Shown here one piece after another: positions 24,296 through 37,179 of a stretch of DNA of 64,000 nt (position 1 is its first letter; every line of letters starts with the position of its first letter). The translations under genes were made by a program, and so were the position numbers. A model generated the notes under the pieces. It did not search any database. It worked only from the letters and a program-made list of their open reading frames with translations, and had not been told where the DNA came from. The DNA comes from Tolypeutes matacus (lineage: Eukaryota; Chordata; Mammalia; Cingulata; Chlamyphoridae), in NCBI GenBank assembly GCA_026826555.1, contig JAKSZT010054308.1:638427-702426 (forward strand), in the 5' to 3' direction.

Positions 24296-25104
24296 CTCAG
24301 TATATATATGAGTGAAATGTTTGCATATATGTACTAGGAGAGTCCATAGCAGTACTGATTATAAGAGCAAAACTCAGAAAAAACTTAAATTCTGATGGTA
24401 AGAGAACTGATATTTAAAATGTGGTATAGCCACATGATAGAAATCATATAGCATAGAAAATGAATAAACTATGGTTACATGCAATAATATGGATGGGTCT
24501 TTATAATATAATATCAAGTGGGAAAAAAAAAAACAGACTCCAGAAAGCTAAGTGTAACAAAAGGCTTTTTTTTGTAAACATCAAGAAAACTTGACATAAA
24601 TTAAAAAAAACAATGAAATGAAGGGCCATGAAATTATAAACATTAAATTTCAGGAAGGTAGGAGTTGAGAATTAGATAGTCTGCTACTTCAATCAAATTT
24701 GTCAGTTGCTCTTGTTCTTGATGGGTTCATAAAACTTCAAAATATTATTGTTAAGAATAAATAATGTGGATCAGCCCTACATAGGTCAACAATTTCAGTG
24801 TGCCTTAAGCCAAGGATTATGATTAATCTAATTCTGCAGAACCAAAGTCCATTTAGGGGAAAGATGACTGATTCAGAAGCATCCTCTTTCAAGGAAACCT
24901 TTTCAATCCTCTTCTCACCCTTGTTTTCAGATCTGATATGATTTTGCATAAATTAGTGGATGGAAATTAAATTGGATTTGAAGAGACAGAGATCAAGATG
25001 TGTAAGAGCAACCAAGTCCGAATACCTTCCCTATTTTTTATATTAGCCTTTCTTATCCACTTTATTGCTAGAGCAAAAACACTAGTAATAATATTAATAA
25101 CAAT
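24296..25104 (+). repeat. L1 relic continuation, then unassigned DNA
   Basis: From 24296 to about 24520 the sequence continues the L1 ORF2 end ('gagcaaaactcagaaaaaac'). The rest to 25104 is AT-rich and unassigned. Confidence 0.45.
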
Positions 25105-25330
25105 AAAAACAGCAATAACACACATTTATTATTTATTAAGTGCCAGCAATAACTATGCTACGAACATGACTCACATTATCCCATTTAATGAATAAGATAA
25201 ATTGTGATATGGGTAGTATATCCCTCACTTTGAAGCAGGGGAAATTGAAGTTCAGAAGGATGAAGAAATTTGCCCAAGAGTCACAATGGACACAAAGTAG
25301 TAGAACCTATATTTGAAGCAATGAAGACGT
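25105..25330 (-). repeat. MIR SINE, reverse
   Basis: It reads as the reverse complement of MIR: 'tattaagtgccagcaa', 'cattatcccatttaatga', 'caggggaaattgaag', then 'tttgcccaagagtcaca'. Confidence 0.75.
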
Positions 25331-26299
25331 ACTCTTTGGCAACATCCAATTTAAACAAGCTTCATGAAACACTTATTGTAAGACCTTAAAACAAATGGGG
25401 AAAAGGACAAAAGATTAAAACACACACATCACTACCACCATCACCACCACCACAACAAAGGACTGATGAGCTATGGTTGCCAGAAAGAGGTTTTTAACAA
25501 AGAAAACGACAAAACATGGCCTTTATTCATGACACTGAATTTGCATTTGACTGTAAAACAGTCTTTACTGTTTCTTTTTACTGAAGAGAAAGTAAAATTG
25601 CGGAGAGGATGGGAATTCCTGCCCAATTCATAGACAGGCACAGAAGGAATCATCTGACAGCACAAGCCTAGAGTTGGGTTTGATCTTGCCCCTCTGAGGC
25701 TATGGGAAGCTTGGGATCACTGAGGCTGGTGCTTGTTCAGAGAAGAATCCACTCGTCTGTCACATATTATTCCAGGCTGCATAGTGGTAATGTCAGAGAG
25801 GATACAAAAAGGCATGGCGAGGGTACAGAGACAATGCCAGAACCCAGGAACTTGAAAGCTTTCGGAGGCTGAGGGTCGCTGTACAGCAGGACCTTTCTGG
25901 TGGCACCTCACAGGTGAGCACTGCACAGCTAAGTGCTGCACAGGTGAGCATTGTTCATGACACCTGGGTGGAATACAGAAAATGGCTTGCAGGGCTGCCG
26001 TGTCTCAGGGAAAGGGTGCAGAATACAGATGGTCATAAAGAGGGTGTTAGGAAACCAAAGCAGATACTTGGAAGCCAGCGGGATACTTACACAACTCATT
26101 AAATGAGCTTTGGCTTCTCTGCTATAGGAGTGGCCCTCAACAGTCACCTTCTGGTTCGGGAGTGTTGTCTCTTCTCCTGAAGCAGATGCAATCAGTTTTT
26201 TGCCATGAACATAGGTGAAAGAGGGGTTTACTAATGTAAGGAAAGTTGTCTCAAGAGGAAGATAATGTCAGCCTCCTTTGTCTCCCTGAACACAGAAAG
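25331..26299. other. Unassigned DNA, no gene recognised
   Basis: It contains a small direct repeat around 25912-25950 (CACAGGTGAGCA twice) and a CAC/CCA-rich run at 25429-25455. No protein similarity is recognised. Confidence 0.4.
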
Positions 26300-27325
26300 T
26301 GTTCCAACTTTTGTTTTCATTAGAGAAGTTGTAGGTTTACAGAAAAATCATGCAGAAAATATAGAGTTCCCATATACCCTTCCTATTATTAACACCTTGC
26401 CTTAGTGTGTTACACCTACTACAATTGATAAAAGAATATTATTATAGTTGTACTATTTGCTATAGTCCAAGGTTTACATCAGGATTTCCTATCGGTGCTA
26501 TAGAGTCCTATGTTGCTGCTGTTGTTTTTAATTTTCATGTTGGTAATATATACACAACCTAAAATTTCCCCTTTTTACTAAATTCAAATACATGTTCAGT
26601 GGTGCTAATTGTATTCACGATGCTGTGCCCCCATCACCACCATCCATTAGCAAAACTCTCCACTGCCCCAACCAGAAACTGTGCTCAATTAAGCATTAAC
26701 TTACCATTCCCTACCCCAACCTTGGTTCCTGGCAACCTATATTCTACTTTTTGACTTTATGAATTTGGTTGTTCTAATTATTTCATGACAGTGAGATCAT
26801 ACTGTCTGGCTTATTTAATCAAGGTTAAATCAAGGTTCCTGTTGTTGTCTGTATCAGGACTTCATTTCTTTATATGGCTAAATAACGTTCCATTGTGTGT
26901 CCATACTGCATTCGTTTAGCCATGCGTCAGTTGATGGACATGTAAGTGGCTTCCATCTTTTGGTAATTGTGAATAATGCTGCTATGAACATTGGTATGCA
27001 AATATGCTTGATTTCCTGCTTTCAATTTTTTTAGGTATATACCTGAAAGTGGGATTGCTGGGTGATATAGTATTCCTATATTTAACTTTCTGAGGGACCA
27101 CCAAACTGTCTTCTACAGTGGCTACATCATTTTACATTCCCACCAACAATGAATAAATGTTCCTATTTCTCCACATCCTCGCAACACTTGTTAGTTTCCT
27201 TTTTTTTTTCAATAGCAGCTATTCTAGTATTTGTAAGTGGTATCTTGTTTTGATTTTCATTTCTCTGATGGCTAATGGTGCTGTGCATCTTTTCATGTGC
27301 ACAGTAATTATTATTGACTACCATT
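26300..27325 (-). mobile_element. 5'-truncated L1, reverse (3' UTR and end of ORF2)
   Basis: Plus-strand order is reversed 3' UTR (26300-26880), then the reverse of the ORF2 C-terminus, with 'gaataatgctgctatgaaca' at 26972-26991 and 'ccaccaaactgtcttct' near 27100. Reading frames are broken. Confidence 0.8.
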
Positions 27326-29150
27326 CATTTGAGAATGTTTTAGTCATGAATTGTTGCTTCATTATTGTTACTAGTTATTGTGACGTCAATATTGTTTCTG
27401 ATGATGATATTCCTCAGAGACTTATTGCCACCTGTGCCTTCTTCCCCTTTTTCACATACTCTGGCAGTGTGGCTGATAAAATCTCTGGGGTTGGATAACA
27501 TTGAGCCTTTCCTTAATACAACTCAAGCTCTAAATACCTCCTGCATATTTTTACTTGGTCATTATAGAACATCAGATGCAGCTTGCTTGTCATGCTCATT
27601 TAGAGATGCCATGTCTTCTCTCTTCCCTGAAGTCTCTTTGCTACCCAGGATTTCCTGGAGAATGGTACCCAAACTCCTCAGCTTGTTCTATCCTAATTTT
27701 CCTCCAGAATTATTATTACAGGTTTTTCAGTTTTAATAATTTTATTGTTTATCCTCCCTTGAATGGAAAGGAATTTTAAAAAAAAATTTCATTCAACAAT
27801 TATTCATAGAGGCATGAATATATGCTTTAGAGGGGCAGAACCTGCTTTCAAAAGCTACAGGCTGAGGAGGAGGCAGGTGGAAAACAACACAGGCTACCGG
27901 ATACAGTGTTACTGGTGTGTCCTGTGAAGTGGTGGCCAGAAGCCCCCTCACACTGCAGTTCTCTTCCTCCAGGCTCCGGAGCTCCTGCTGTTCCTTGCCC
28001 CCACCCTGGCCCCCTTTGATCTGCATATTCAATTGGAGCAGAGCAATAGCTACCATCTCATCTCTCTTTAGGTGCTCACTTGAAATGCACTTTTTCCAGC
28101 TTTTCATCTCTACTCCACACTGGAAGGATTATCTTGCCAGGAAAGATTAACTAAGCGAATGAAAGTGTGGCATCTCCTTAGGAAGGCAATGCTCCGTTTG
28201 TGAACTCTAAATCCTTCCAAATGCAGCACTTTCCAATGGTTGCAAAGGTGTGACGTGCATTAGAAAAGATGTCAAACAGATTATCTATCTTAATCTACAT
28301 TTTAAAAAGTCATCAGTTGAATGTCAAACTTGCTATTTAATGCATAGCACTGTCTAGAATTACTGTGTCTTACAATTCTATTGATTTTAAGGTAATTTAA
28401 ATAAAAAATATTAAGTATGTCATAATGTTAGCAGCACAAGAATAGTGATGTGGAAATCATCACTCAAGTGTGCCAGGAAGCAGGGAGTTTTTTGTGGGCC
28501 TTGGTCATGTCTGCTCAAGGCTAAAATTGCCACCTTCAACAGCTTAAGAACAGGGTTGCAAATTGTGTCATCACCATTGAGTCCACAGCTGTTGGAACAT
28601 AGTCTTTTAGACACGCCAGGGGACTTTCCCTACAGAAAGTGATTACTTATATCCTCATAACACACTAAAAGCATCATCTCTTAAAAGAAGGCTTGACTTC
28701 CACATTTCAAAATTGGTGAATTGCTTGTCTGAATCTGGAGCACAGCGATGGGGACATCATTTTCAGAGGACACACTTCCCACACAGAGGTGATTGTGATT
28801 ATGAAAATACTGGTGTTTTTTCAGTTCCGTGCCCTAGCCTCCACAACGCAGAAGTCCATTTAGAAGCTGGTACTGTAAGTTTGGCCCCTCGGAATCAATG
28901 AGATTGTCCTCAGGCCCCTAGACAGCCACGGGAGCAGCTACTACCAAGTAAAAAGCCTCCCAGTTAATGTTGACTCCCAGAAGCCTACTACTGTTACCCA
29001 GCACCTTCTCCTTGGCCAACAGGCATTCCCTGTGACTAGCTGACAGCAGAGGGAAAAGCCCAAGCTCGATTCATGGATGTGGGTATGTGGGTGAAAGCCA
29101 GAAGTGTGCTATCACAACAGGTCCACTCAGAATTGGCCCTAAAATACAAA
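27326..29150. other. Unassigned DNA, possibly unique
   Basis: No repeat is confidently recognised. A minus-strand frame at 28107-27793 has a short Glu/Lys/Leu-rich part (KEQQELRSLEEENCSVRGLL) that could be a fragment of a coiled-coil gene. It has no splice or retrocopy hallmarks that I can show, so I do not call it a gene. Confidence 0.4.
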
Positions 29151-31530
29151 GGTAAGGGGCAGCCCTCCTAGAGGAGAGGAAGTAATAAGGGGCAAAGGAA
29201 ATCCAAATGTGGGTAAATGTAAATAAAATGCTCACTGTATGTTAATAATAATATGTGGGGATTAACATATATGCACAATTAAATTACATGCCAACAGTAA
29301 TATAAGAGAATGAAGTTAATGAAGTTAAAGCTTTCTAAGGTTCCTAGCATTGCCTAAGCAGGAGCATAAACACTAATGTTTATTTGATTAAAATAACTCA
29401 AGGATATATAGAGCATCCTCTAAAAGAATAGTAAGAGAATATATCCCTAAATGATATGAAATACAGGGGTTAAAAAGGAAATAATAAGAACAGTTAATCA
29501 ATCTAAAAGGAGGCAAAAGAGCAGAGACAAAGGAATATTAAAAGAGACGGGAGAGGAGTTCTGCTTCTGCTGAAGTTATAGAAAGATGGAGAGAGCTTCA
29601 CTGTCACCTCAACAAAAAGTAAACACCAAACAAACTACAAAATCATAACCTCTCTTGGACCCATAAGAGCTGAGGTCTCAAAACAATAAAGTATTTTGAA
29701 ACCCAAGGAGAGGCAGGATGCAAGCACTGGCTCTCCTCTGACAGTCCATGGGAGAAAGAGACACCAGCTGCCATACAACTGGGCAAAAAAGATTCAGCTA
29801 TATTGCTTAACAAATTGCCAACGACTAGGTATGGGCTAGCATGACAGTATGGAAGTTCTGGGTGTCACAGAAACAGAGTACTTTGCCCCCACTTGCAGTT
29901 CTTCTCCTTGTACCTCCAGTCTATGCTCATGAGAAATGCTGGGACAAAGCAATAGACCAGAGAAAGGGGGGCAGCCATCACAGTAGGAAAGGCACAACAT
30001 TGTTCTCAGACATTTTTCCTTATGGAAACAAAAGGCCTTAACTTTCTGGGGAAATGCAGCAACCTCTGATGCCCCCAGAGCACAAATAAAGACCCATTGT
30101 GGCTGGGGGGAATGTAAAAGGAGAAAGCCATTTACCTTTGGGTGCAGTTTGGGAAAAGTCCCTGTTCCAAAATCCTATGTCAAAATTATAAGATGTTGAC
30201 TATTATACAGAAAGGGTAAGAAATTGTCTCCCACAGTAGTTCACCAAAAATACAAGGGAGAGATTGTCTGCCTAAGGCTGATGATGGACCAGGACAGTAG
30301 TCAATGTCCTTGTCCCTATCACCTGGCTTATAAGGAACAAAGAATGAGAAGTAGCTGTCCACCACGGAGGAGAGGCAGGAGCCTGAGATCCCCTCTATGG
30401 TATAGGTGCACCCAAAAGGCCTAAAGCTGGAGGTAGAGTAGGGAAATGGAGAAGAACCTTCCTAGCACCACAGTCACCACCCTAAGTACAAGATAACACT
30501 AGAAGAATTTGAAACCTGTGGTTCACTGGAGGCAATCATAGTGGCAAATGCCAAATTCATCTCAACTTCTTAATAAATTGACTCAACTCCTGTACTAACA
30601 ATCTAGCAAAAGAAGTATGTCATTTTCCATACATAAATACTACTTACCTCAGACATTAATAGGACTATTTTAAGAAGAAGAAAAGGTCAATCCATCAGTA
30701 AGGTGTAACAATTCTAAGTTTGCATGAACCAAACAACATAACTAAAAATATATAAGGAATAATTGACAGCTAAAAGAAGAAATATGTAAATCCACAATCA
30801 TGGTGGAAGACTTTAACAAATCTTTCTTGATAACTGATAGAACAAACAGATTAAAATCAGTAAAGAGATGGAAGATTTGAAAAATATGACTAACAAATTT
30901 GGATTAAACATTAGGTCTAAAACTTCAATCACAATACCTGAAGAATGTCTATTCTTTTAAAATGCACATAAAGCATTTTTAAATGACTATACACTTGGCA
31001 TAAATCAAGTTTCAAAACTTTTTAAAGTTTGCATCATTCAGAATATATTCTCTGACCATGATGAAAAAAGCTAGAAATGTAAAAATAAAACTAGAAAGTA
31101 TTCATTGGCTTAGAGTTTCATCAATACACTGCTAAACAACCCTAGAGTCAAATAAGAAATCACAATGGAAATTTTAAAAACTATTTTAGCTGAAAGTTAA
31201 AATATATCAAAACTAATGGAATACAGCTTAGCAGTGAATACAAAGAAATCTACAATCATAAATTCATATTTTAAATAAACAAAGAATGAAAATCAGTGAC
31301 CTAAACATTCATCTCTTGAAGCTAACAAACAAAAGCAAATTAAACTCTGACAAAGAAGAAACAGAGAAAATTAACAAAGACAAAAATTGGTTCTATGAAA
31401 AGACCATTATAATTGATAAACTTCTATGAACATTAATCAAGGAAAAGAGAGAAAAAAGCACATGTTACTAATATCAGGAATGAAAAGAGGAACATCCCTA
31501 CAAATCTAATAGATATTAAAAGTATAACGA
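29151..31530 (+). mobile_element. L1-B, 5' portion (5' UTR-like and early ORF2)
   Basis: From about 29540 the sequence resembles an L1 5' region. From about 30660 to 31530 it follows L1 ORF2, with 'ggttctatgaaaagacc' at 31390-31406 and 'atatcaggaatgaaaagagg' at 31472-31491. It stops where the KNOP1 retrocopy begins. ORF2 resumes at about 36363, with roughly 200 bases of ORF2 missing at the junction. Confidence 0.65.
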
Positions 31531-33007
31531 GGTCATGGCTGAGTGTTCACTCTCGTGGAGGCGGGGAGTCTGACCTATGAAATGATCGCCAAGACCTACA
31601 AAGTAGACCTGAGCCTCGGGGTCCCAAAGGAAAGGAAGAAAAAGGAGGAGAAAAGGAGAAAAGGAGAAGGAGGAGGAGGAGGAGGCGGGGGGGGGCAATT
31701 AAAGAAACAGAGACTCAATGTTCTATCTAAAAAGATGACAATTATTTCATTGAGGTTTCTCCTAGAAGAGCCACATCCCCTTCAAAGAATGTGATCCAGG
31801 GGCAGGTGCCTGAGATGCTTGGAGTGAAGAAGAAAAAGAAGGGCCAGAGCATCCTCATCTGCAAGGACCACCTAGAATCTGAGACTGCTTGGCAAGCCAG
31901 ATGGACAGAGAAGTCATCCAGCTCCAGGAAGCAGGTTCTGGGTCCCTCCAAGTGCCATTGAGGAGAGAAAAAAAAGAAGAGGAAGTGCTTGTCAACTCTG
32001 GCTGTACCCCTGGCTTGGGGAAGGAGATCTCCTAGAATCCAGACAAGATGGTTCAGTGACCAGAGATGGCAAGAAGTTCAAAAAGCACAAGAAAGAGAAA
32101 AAGGCTCAGCACACAGCAACCTTCTCAGCCAAGAACCTCTGCTTCTGTGGGGCCAGGCATGTTTTTGGTGCTTGCCCAGTGGGGAGGCACGGGGAGGACC
32201 AGGCAGCCTTGGGACAAAAACACAAGCAAGGGAGCCCCAGGGAACACAGCACCACATCGAGAAGAAGACAAAGAAAATCCACCACTAGAGAGATGCCTCC
32301 CCAGGCCATCCTGAGGCTGCCAGGTCCATGGAAAGCAACCCTAAGAAAGGAAGTAAAAAGAAGCCAGTTAAAGTCAAGGCTCCAGAATACATCCCAATAG
32401 GAGATGGCCCCCAGTCCCCCATGAAGAAGACGAAGTCCAAGAAACAGTCAGAGCAGCGAGGCATTGAGGAGCTGGCTCTGAAGAGAAAGAAAAAGAACGG
32501 GAAGGGGAGAAAGGAAGTGGGAGAACCTTGTGAAGAGGAGGCAGATGCAGACTTGGAGGTGGTGCTGGAAAAAAAGGCAACATGAATGAGACACACATCG
32601 ACCAGATGAGAGGAAAGGCCTTGCAAGAAGAGATTCATCATTAGTCGGGCAAAATGGAAGCTTCTAGAACCAGGACGTGGGCAGGAACCCAGTTTGGCCA
32701 GTGGAATACTGCTGGTTTTGAAAATGGGAATCAGAAACTGAAATTTTTTCAAACTCATGGGTGGCTTCAAAAACCTGTCCCCTTCATTCAACTGTCCCCC
32801 CCCCCCGCCCCCAGCAGGATCAGGAGACCCAGCATGGCGCTCAACAAGGAGGCAGCCAACACTCTGCAGCAGAACCTACACCAAGACCATGACCGGGCCA
32901 TGAGCTGGGAGTACAACCGAGGCAGTGGCTTCAGCTTCTCCACCGCCCCTGCCAAGGTATTTTATATTGACAGGAACACTTCCAGATCTATCAGGTATGA
33001 AGATTAA
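31531..33007 (+). pseudogene. KNOP1: KNOP1 processed pseudogene
   Basis: A retrocopy of lysine-rich nucleolar protein 1, a basic nucleolar protein of about 450-460 residues in human. Frames spread over the three plus-strand phases carry its signatures in order. They are MIAKTYKVDLSL at 31582, Lys-rich blocks near 32050-32110, VKVKAPEYIPIGDGP near 32370, FGQWNTAGFENGNQKLKF near 32700, and the C-terminus HDRAMSWEYNRG then FSTAPAKVFYIDRNTS ending YED at 33004. Coding exons are joined without introns, and several frameshifts and internal stops are present. A G-rich (GGA)n run at 31669-31696 and a C-run at 32799-32815 lie inside. It sits within L1-B. The parent is recalled from knowledge of the family, not from a search. 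Confidence 0.85.
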
Positions 33008-33258
33008 ACTCTAGTGTCTTGTTTTGAAAAGCTGCCAAAATGGCTTTATTATTCATTTATGCAGATGAAAGCCATGGACCAGTTGTCTCAAATCAAACTG
33101 CTGTGAAGATGCAGAACAACTGTCTTGATGTTCTTGGAGGAAATGGGTTGGGGACAGTTCATGATTCAGGATCCAGGAGGCCATCTCAGTGGCTAAAACC
33201 TACCATTTTCTGTGCTAAACATTCCATTCCTGTTTGAGGATATCAGCGTGTATGAATA
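33008..33258 (+). other. Probable 3'-UTR part of the KNOP1 retrocopy
   Basis: This follows directly after the KNOP1 stop codon and shows no repeat. It is probably UTR, but I cannot confirm the end of the retrocopy. Confidence 0.35.
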
Positions 33259-33475
33259 ATAGTAGTTACCATTTACAGAGCATTTAGCACGTGCCAGGCA
33301 CTAAGTGTTTTCCTCCCATAGTTGCATTTAGTAATCATAATTCTATGAAACAGGTGTTATTACCAGTCGCATCCTAGAGATGAGGAGACTGAGATTCAGG
33401 GAGGAAGTAATTGCCTGGGCTCACCCAGCTGGTGAGTGGTAAGTGATGTAATTTTGTCCCACAGGCCCTAAGTCA
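33259..33475 (-). repeat. MIR SINE, reverse
   Basis: The order is 'catttagcacgtgccaggca', 'gatgaggagactgag', then 'cacccagctggtgag', as in reversed MIR. It may have been carried in by the KNOP1 3' UTR or predate it. Confidence 0.75.
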
Positions 33476-35310
33476 CCATCCCATACTGTGACATCCCCTC
33501 TAGGGAATTTTATCCAGATGCTTGGGATGAAAATATTTTTTGGTTTAAGAAATTGAAGCTGTATTACACATCTAAATCTCAATCAGGAGGTGGAGTGAAT
33601 TATGAAAAAGGATTGGCAAACCACTTCCTTTTCCCGTGTCTTGGGATAGCTACTGCTTGTGAATTGTCACCAAGCAGATGTGGCCAAGCTTCCTGTGCTA
33701 CTGGGAAGTGCACTTCTAGACCAGTCTTGTCTGTTCCAGCTGCCTGCCTTAGATTTGAAGTGTTGGGTTTGGACTCAAACTTTTGTGCTTTAAAGGGACT
33801 CTGAACAAGGCATTTTGGAGAGTGGTAAATCTTCCAAATGAACCACTGGCAAATTCCCAGGTGCCTGTTTTATTTGATCCTTTGTGATCACAATGAAGGA
33901 ACACAGGTGACTTCTGTGGTGGAGGTAGGAGGTAAGATGTCACAGACATGGGGTAATGACACAGGAATTTGTCTCATTAGCTCTGGGGATGATGAGTCCC
34001 ATCGCTCCCAAGCCTGGACCCTACCATAGGCCCTGCTGAGCTCCAAGTGCGGTGGCCTGAGTGACACCACCATCTTTCCATTCACCTAGTATACATTCTG
34101 CATCCCTAAACACAGGCTCTGATTGGGTCAGTTTTGCATCACTTGACGAGAACACCCCTGTAGACCTCCCAACTCAGGTCTAAGCCATCGGGAAATTCAG
34201 TCTCATAAGACAGAAGTCCTGACCTGGGGCACTGATTCAGCAGCTCACCAAGGCAATACTCTTTTCTTTCGTGCTCCATAATCCTCAGTGTTAGCTTCAT
34301 CATGGTGGTGGAAGTATGGCTGTAGCATTTGCAGGCAGCATTTCAAGACACTAGAACACTCCACAGGAAGAAGAAAAATCTTGTGGCTTAGGGAATCTTC
34401 AGAAGCCCCTCAAGAGACTTTTCATCATGACTCATTGCCCATTCCTGAACCAGCCTCTGGCAGGGGTGAGAGATCACTCTCAAGCCAGTCTACCACTGCC
34501 CCACCAGGCAGGAGTAAGACAGGCCACTTCAGATGTTGGGCTTCCCTGGGCCCTGACTCCTGACTGGTGAGCCTTGAGCATGTCCTAAGCTCAAGTGCAC
34601 TAGTGAATGACCATTTGGTACTCTCTCTCAGAAAAAGAATTTGATCTCACATGGATTCAGCCTTGCTGAATATAATGAATATAATGGATGGGGCCATCTA
34701 AATGCCTGGAAGGGCAGGGTTCTGCATTTGAGATAGCTCTAAAGGGTGCCTCCTCCTTGGCATGGGGAAGAACCTCCTGGCCTTGATCAATACTACAGGA
34801 ATCCACTCCATGTAAAAGGGAATCAACCAACTATTTCTACTCTTAAGAAACTTCATCTTGCATAGAAATCATACTACAATTTAGACATGCCTCAGCTCAT
34901 CAGGAAGATTGCCCTTGGCTATCTTTGTGCATAATTCTGGAGACTGGGTGACCAGTTGCCCACTTTCTTAGCCCCATCTAGGCCTGTGCAATAAGGGGTG
35001 ATGCTCAGGGCTTTCTCCACCTGCCATTTGGTATAGTCTCTAATAGGACTGACTTTCTAACTTGATAGGGCTGTATTTGGATAATTTTTCCAAGAGTTCA
35101 TCTTTCTCAGGGGAGAGCTTGTTGTCTCGGTATAGATTTAGGAACTTCTTTAAGTCTGTTCTGGAAGCAGGGTCAAACCAGAGAAGGTTGGTCAGCCAAG
35201 GCAGCAAGAGGCAGAGGGACATACAGCAGGAGCTGGTTCCCCTCTCGCAGCTTCTTTCATTGGCTCAGTCCACCTTCGCTCAGATGAGTGTCTTGCAGCA
35301 GTATGGTCTC
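33476..35310. other. Unassigned DNA inside the L1-B interruption
   Basis: Possible extended KNOP1 3' UTR or another inserted segment. A 60-codon minus-strand frame at 35222-35040 looks somewhat protein-like (Leu/Lys-rich) but has no known domain. No poly(A) tract marks an end of the retrocopy here. Confidence 0.35.
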
Positions 35311-36362
35311 ACTAATATGCTCTAAATACAATGAGTAAACTCATGGAGTTAAAACCTAGGGTATAGGTTACTAGGAGATAGAATGAGGGTTAAGAAGGGG
35401 AAGCTGATGCTTAATGTCTGTAAAAATTTTAATAAGGTGGATTGTAAAGGCTTGGAAGTGGATACAGATAATGGTAACATGTTATAGTGAGTATGATTAG
35501 CAACACTAATTTATAGAAATGATAGTGGCTGAAAGGGGGTAGTCTAGGGTCATAACTGTTAATAGAATGAAAAGTAGGGGATAATCTTGGGACTGTATAA
35601 CATAGTGAACTTGGTGGTAGATGAGGAATGTGGTTAATAGTACAAATAAGAGTGTTCTTCCATGAGCTAGGACAAATGTACAACACTACTACAAGGTATT
35701 AATATTGTGATACATGGGAAAATACAACTAATGGAACTTATGGACTATAGTTAAGAGTAATACTGTAATTTTTTTTTCATCAATTGCAATGAAGGGATTA
35801 TATCAATGCTACAGGTCAACAGTAGGCAGTTATAAGGGGGCATAGGATTTTTCTTTTTGGAGTAATGAACACGTTCTAAAATGGACTATGGTGGTAACAG
35901 CATAACTCTGTTTTTAGACTGAAAGCCATTGAGTGTACACTTGAGATGGATTGTACAAAACATGGACTGTACAGCACAGTGAACCCTGTGGTGGATGATG
36001 GACTGTGATTAACAACACAAATATAAGAACATTCTTTCATGAAGTATAACAAATAGACAACACAATTACATGGTGTTAATAATAAAGTGGTAAATGCGAA
36101 AAATACACCTAATGCAAACTATGGGCTATAGTTTAAAGTGATGCTTTTATATTCTTTCATTAATTGTAAAAAAGTTACCACTCCGATGCTAAATGTCAAT
36201 AATGGGGGTAAAAGAGGTTTAAGGTTTTTCTTTATGGGGTAATGAATATGTTCTGAAATTGTGGTAGTGAATGCACAACTCTGATTATACTGAGAATTTT
36301 TTATTGTGTGCTGTGGATGGATTCTATGGTGGTAAATATATTTCAATAAAACTTCTTAATAA
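35311..36362 (+). repeat. L1 3'-UTR block with an internal tandem duplication
   Basis: Two imperfect copies of about 310 bases follow each other (about 35600-35910 and 35975-36285). Each runs from 'agtgaac..ggtggt' to the 'ataactctg/cacaactctg' end of an L1 tail. The block ends with AATAAA at about 36345 and an A-rich run. It is non-coding. Confidence 0.6.
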
Positions 36363-36519
36363 AAAAGTGAAAAATAAGCCTCCCAATAAAGGAAATCCAA
36401 GGACTAGATGGCTTCACAGGGGAATCCTATAACATTCCAAGAAAACTAAACTCCAATTCTGCTCAAACATTTAAAAAAATTGAAGAGGATGAAACACTCC
36501 CTAACTCATTCTACAAGAC

Positions 36520-37179
36520 TGTAGCAGTTTGATATTATTTATTAATTCCATAAAGAAATATAGATCATGTTTGTAAACTGGTTGGTTCCTATGGTGTGGT
36601 AACCCTTTGATTGTATTAGTTTCAGCTCAGATGTCTGATTAAATTATGTTAAGATTAGGGCTCTGGTCCAAGCACATCATTAAAGTGTGACTCAGTGTCA
36701 AGTCCCAGCCCCCTTGGGGATAAAACAGATGCTGCCATGGAATTAAACACATGGAGAAGGAGAACACAGAGGAAGAGAGACAGCTCATTAGACAGGATCC
36801 TGTGTCCTGGGGAAGAGAGATGAGCCTGATAGAATACAGCTGACTTTGTGAAGAGACCAGAGCAGCTGAGCCTGGAAAGAAATGAGCCCCAGGAAGAGAG
36901 ACTAGCCTTATGCCAGCCTACAGCTGAGATCAGGAGAAGCTGGGTCCACGGAGCTTTAAGAGGAAAGAGGAGGGCTGAACCCTCCCAGAGACTGGCAGCC
37001 ATCTTGCATCAACAAGTGGCAATACACTCTGGATGAGAAAGTACCTCTTACTGTACCTTGAGTTGGGCTCTTTAGGGCATTGTGACTGTAAGCTTCTACC
37101 CCCAAAAAAACACCCTTTATAACAGCCAGCAGAGTTCTGGTACTTTTTGCATCAGCACTCCTTTTGGCTGACTAATACA
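36520..37179 (+). mobile_element. Solo LTR (family 1), second copy
   Basis: It begins TGTAGCAG and ends AATACA, like 2866-3459. Flanks AAGAC (36515-36519) and AAAAC (37180-37184) form a 5-bp duplication with one change. It interrupts L1-B ORF2. Confidence 0.8.

Noticed and set aside
25912..25950. CACAGGTGAGCA repeats looking like splice donors
   Set aside because: There is no exon or promoter context and no SPRR similarity; probably a small local duplication.
32285..32791. 168-codon minus-strand ORF
   Set aside because: It is the antisense shadow of the Lys/Glu-rich KNOP1 retrocopy.
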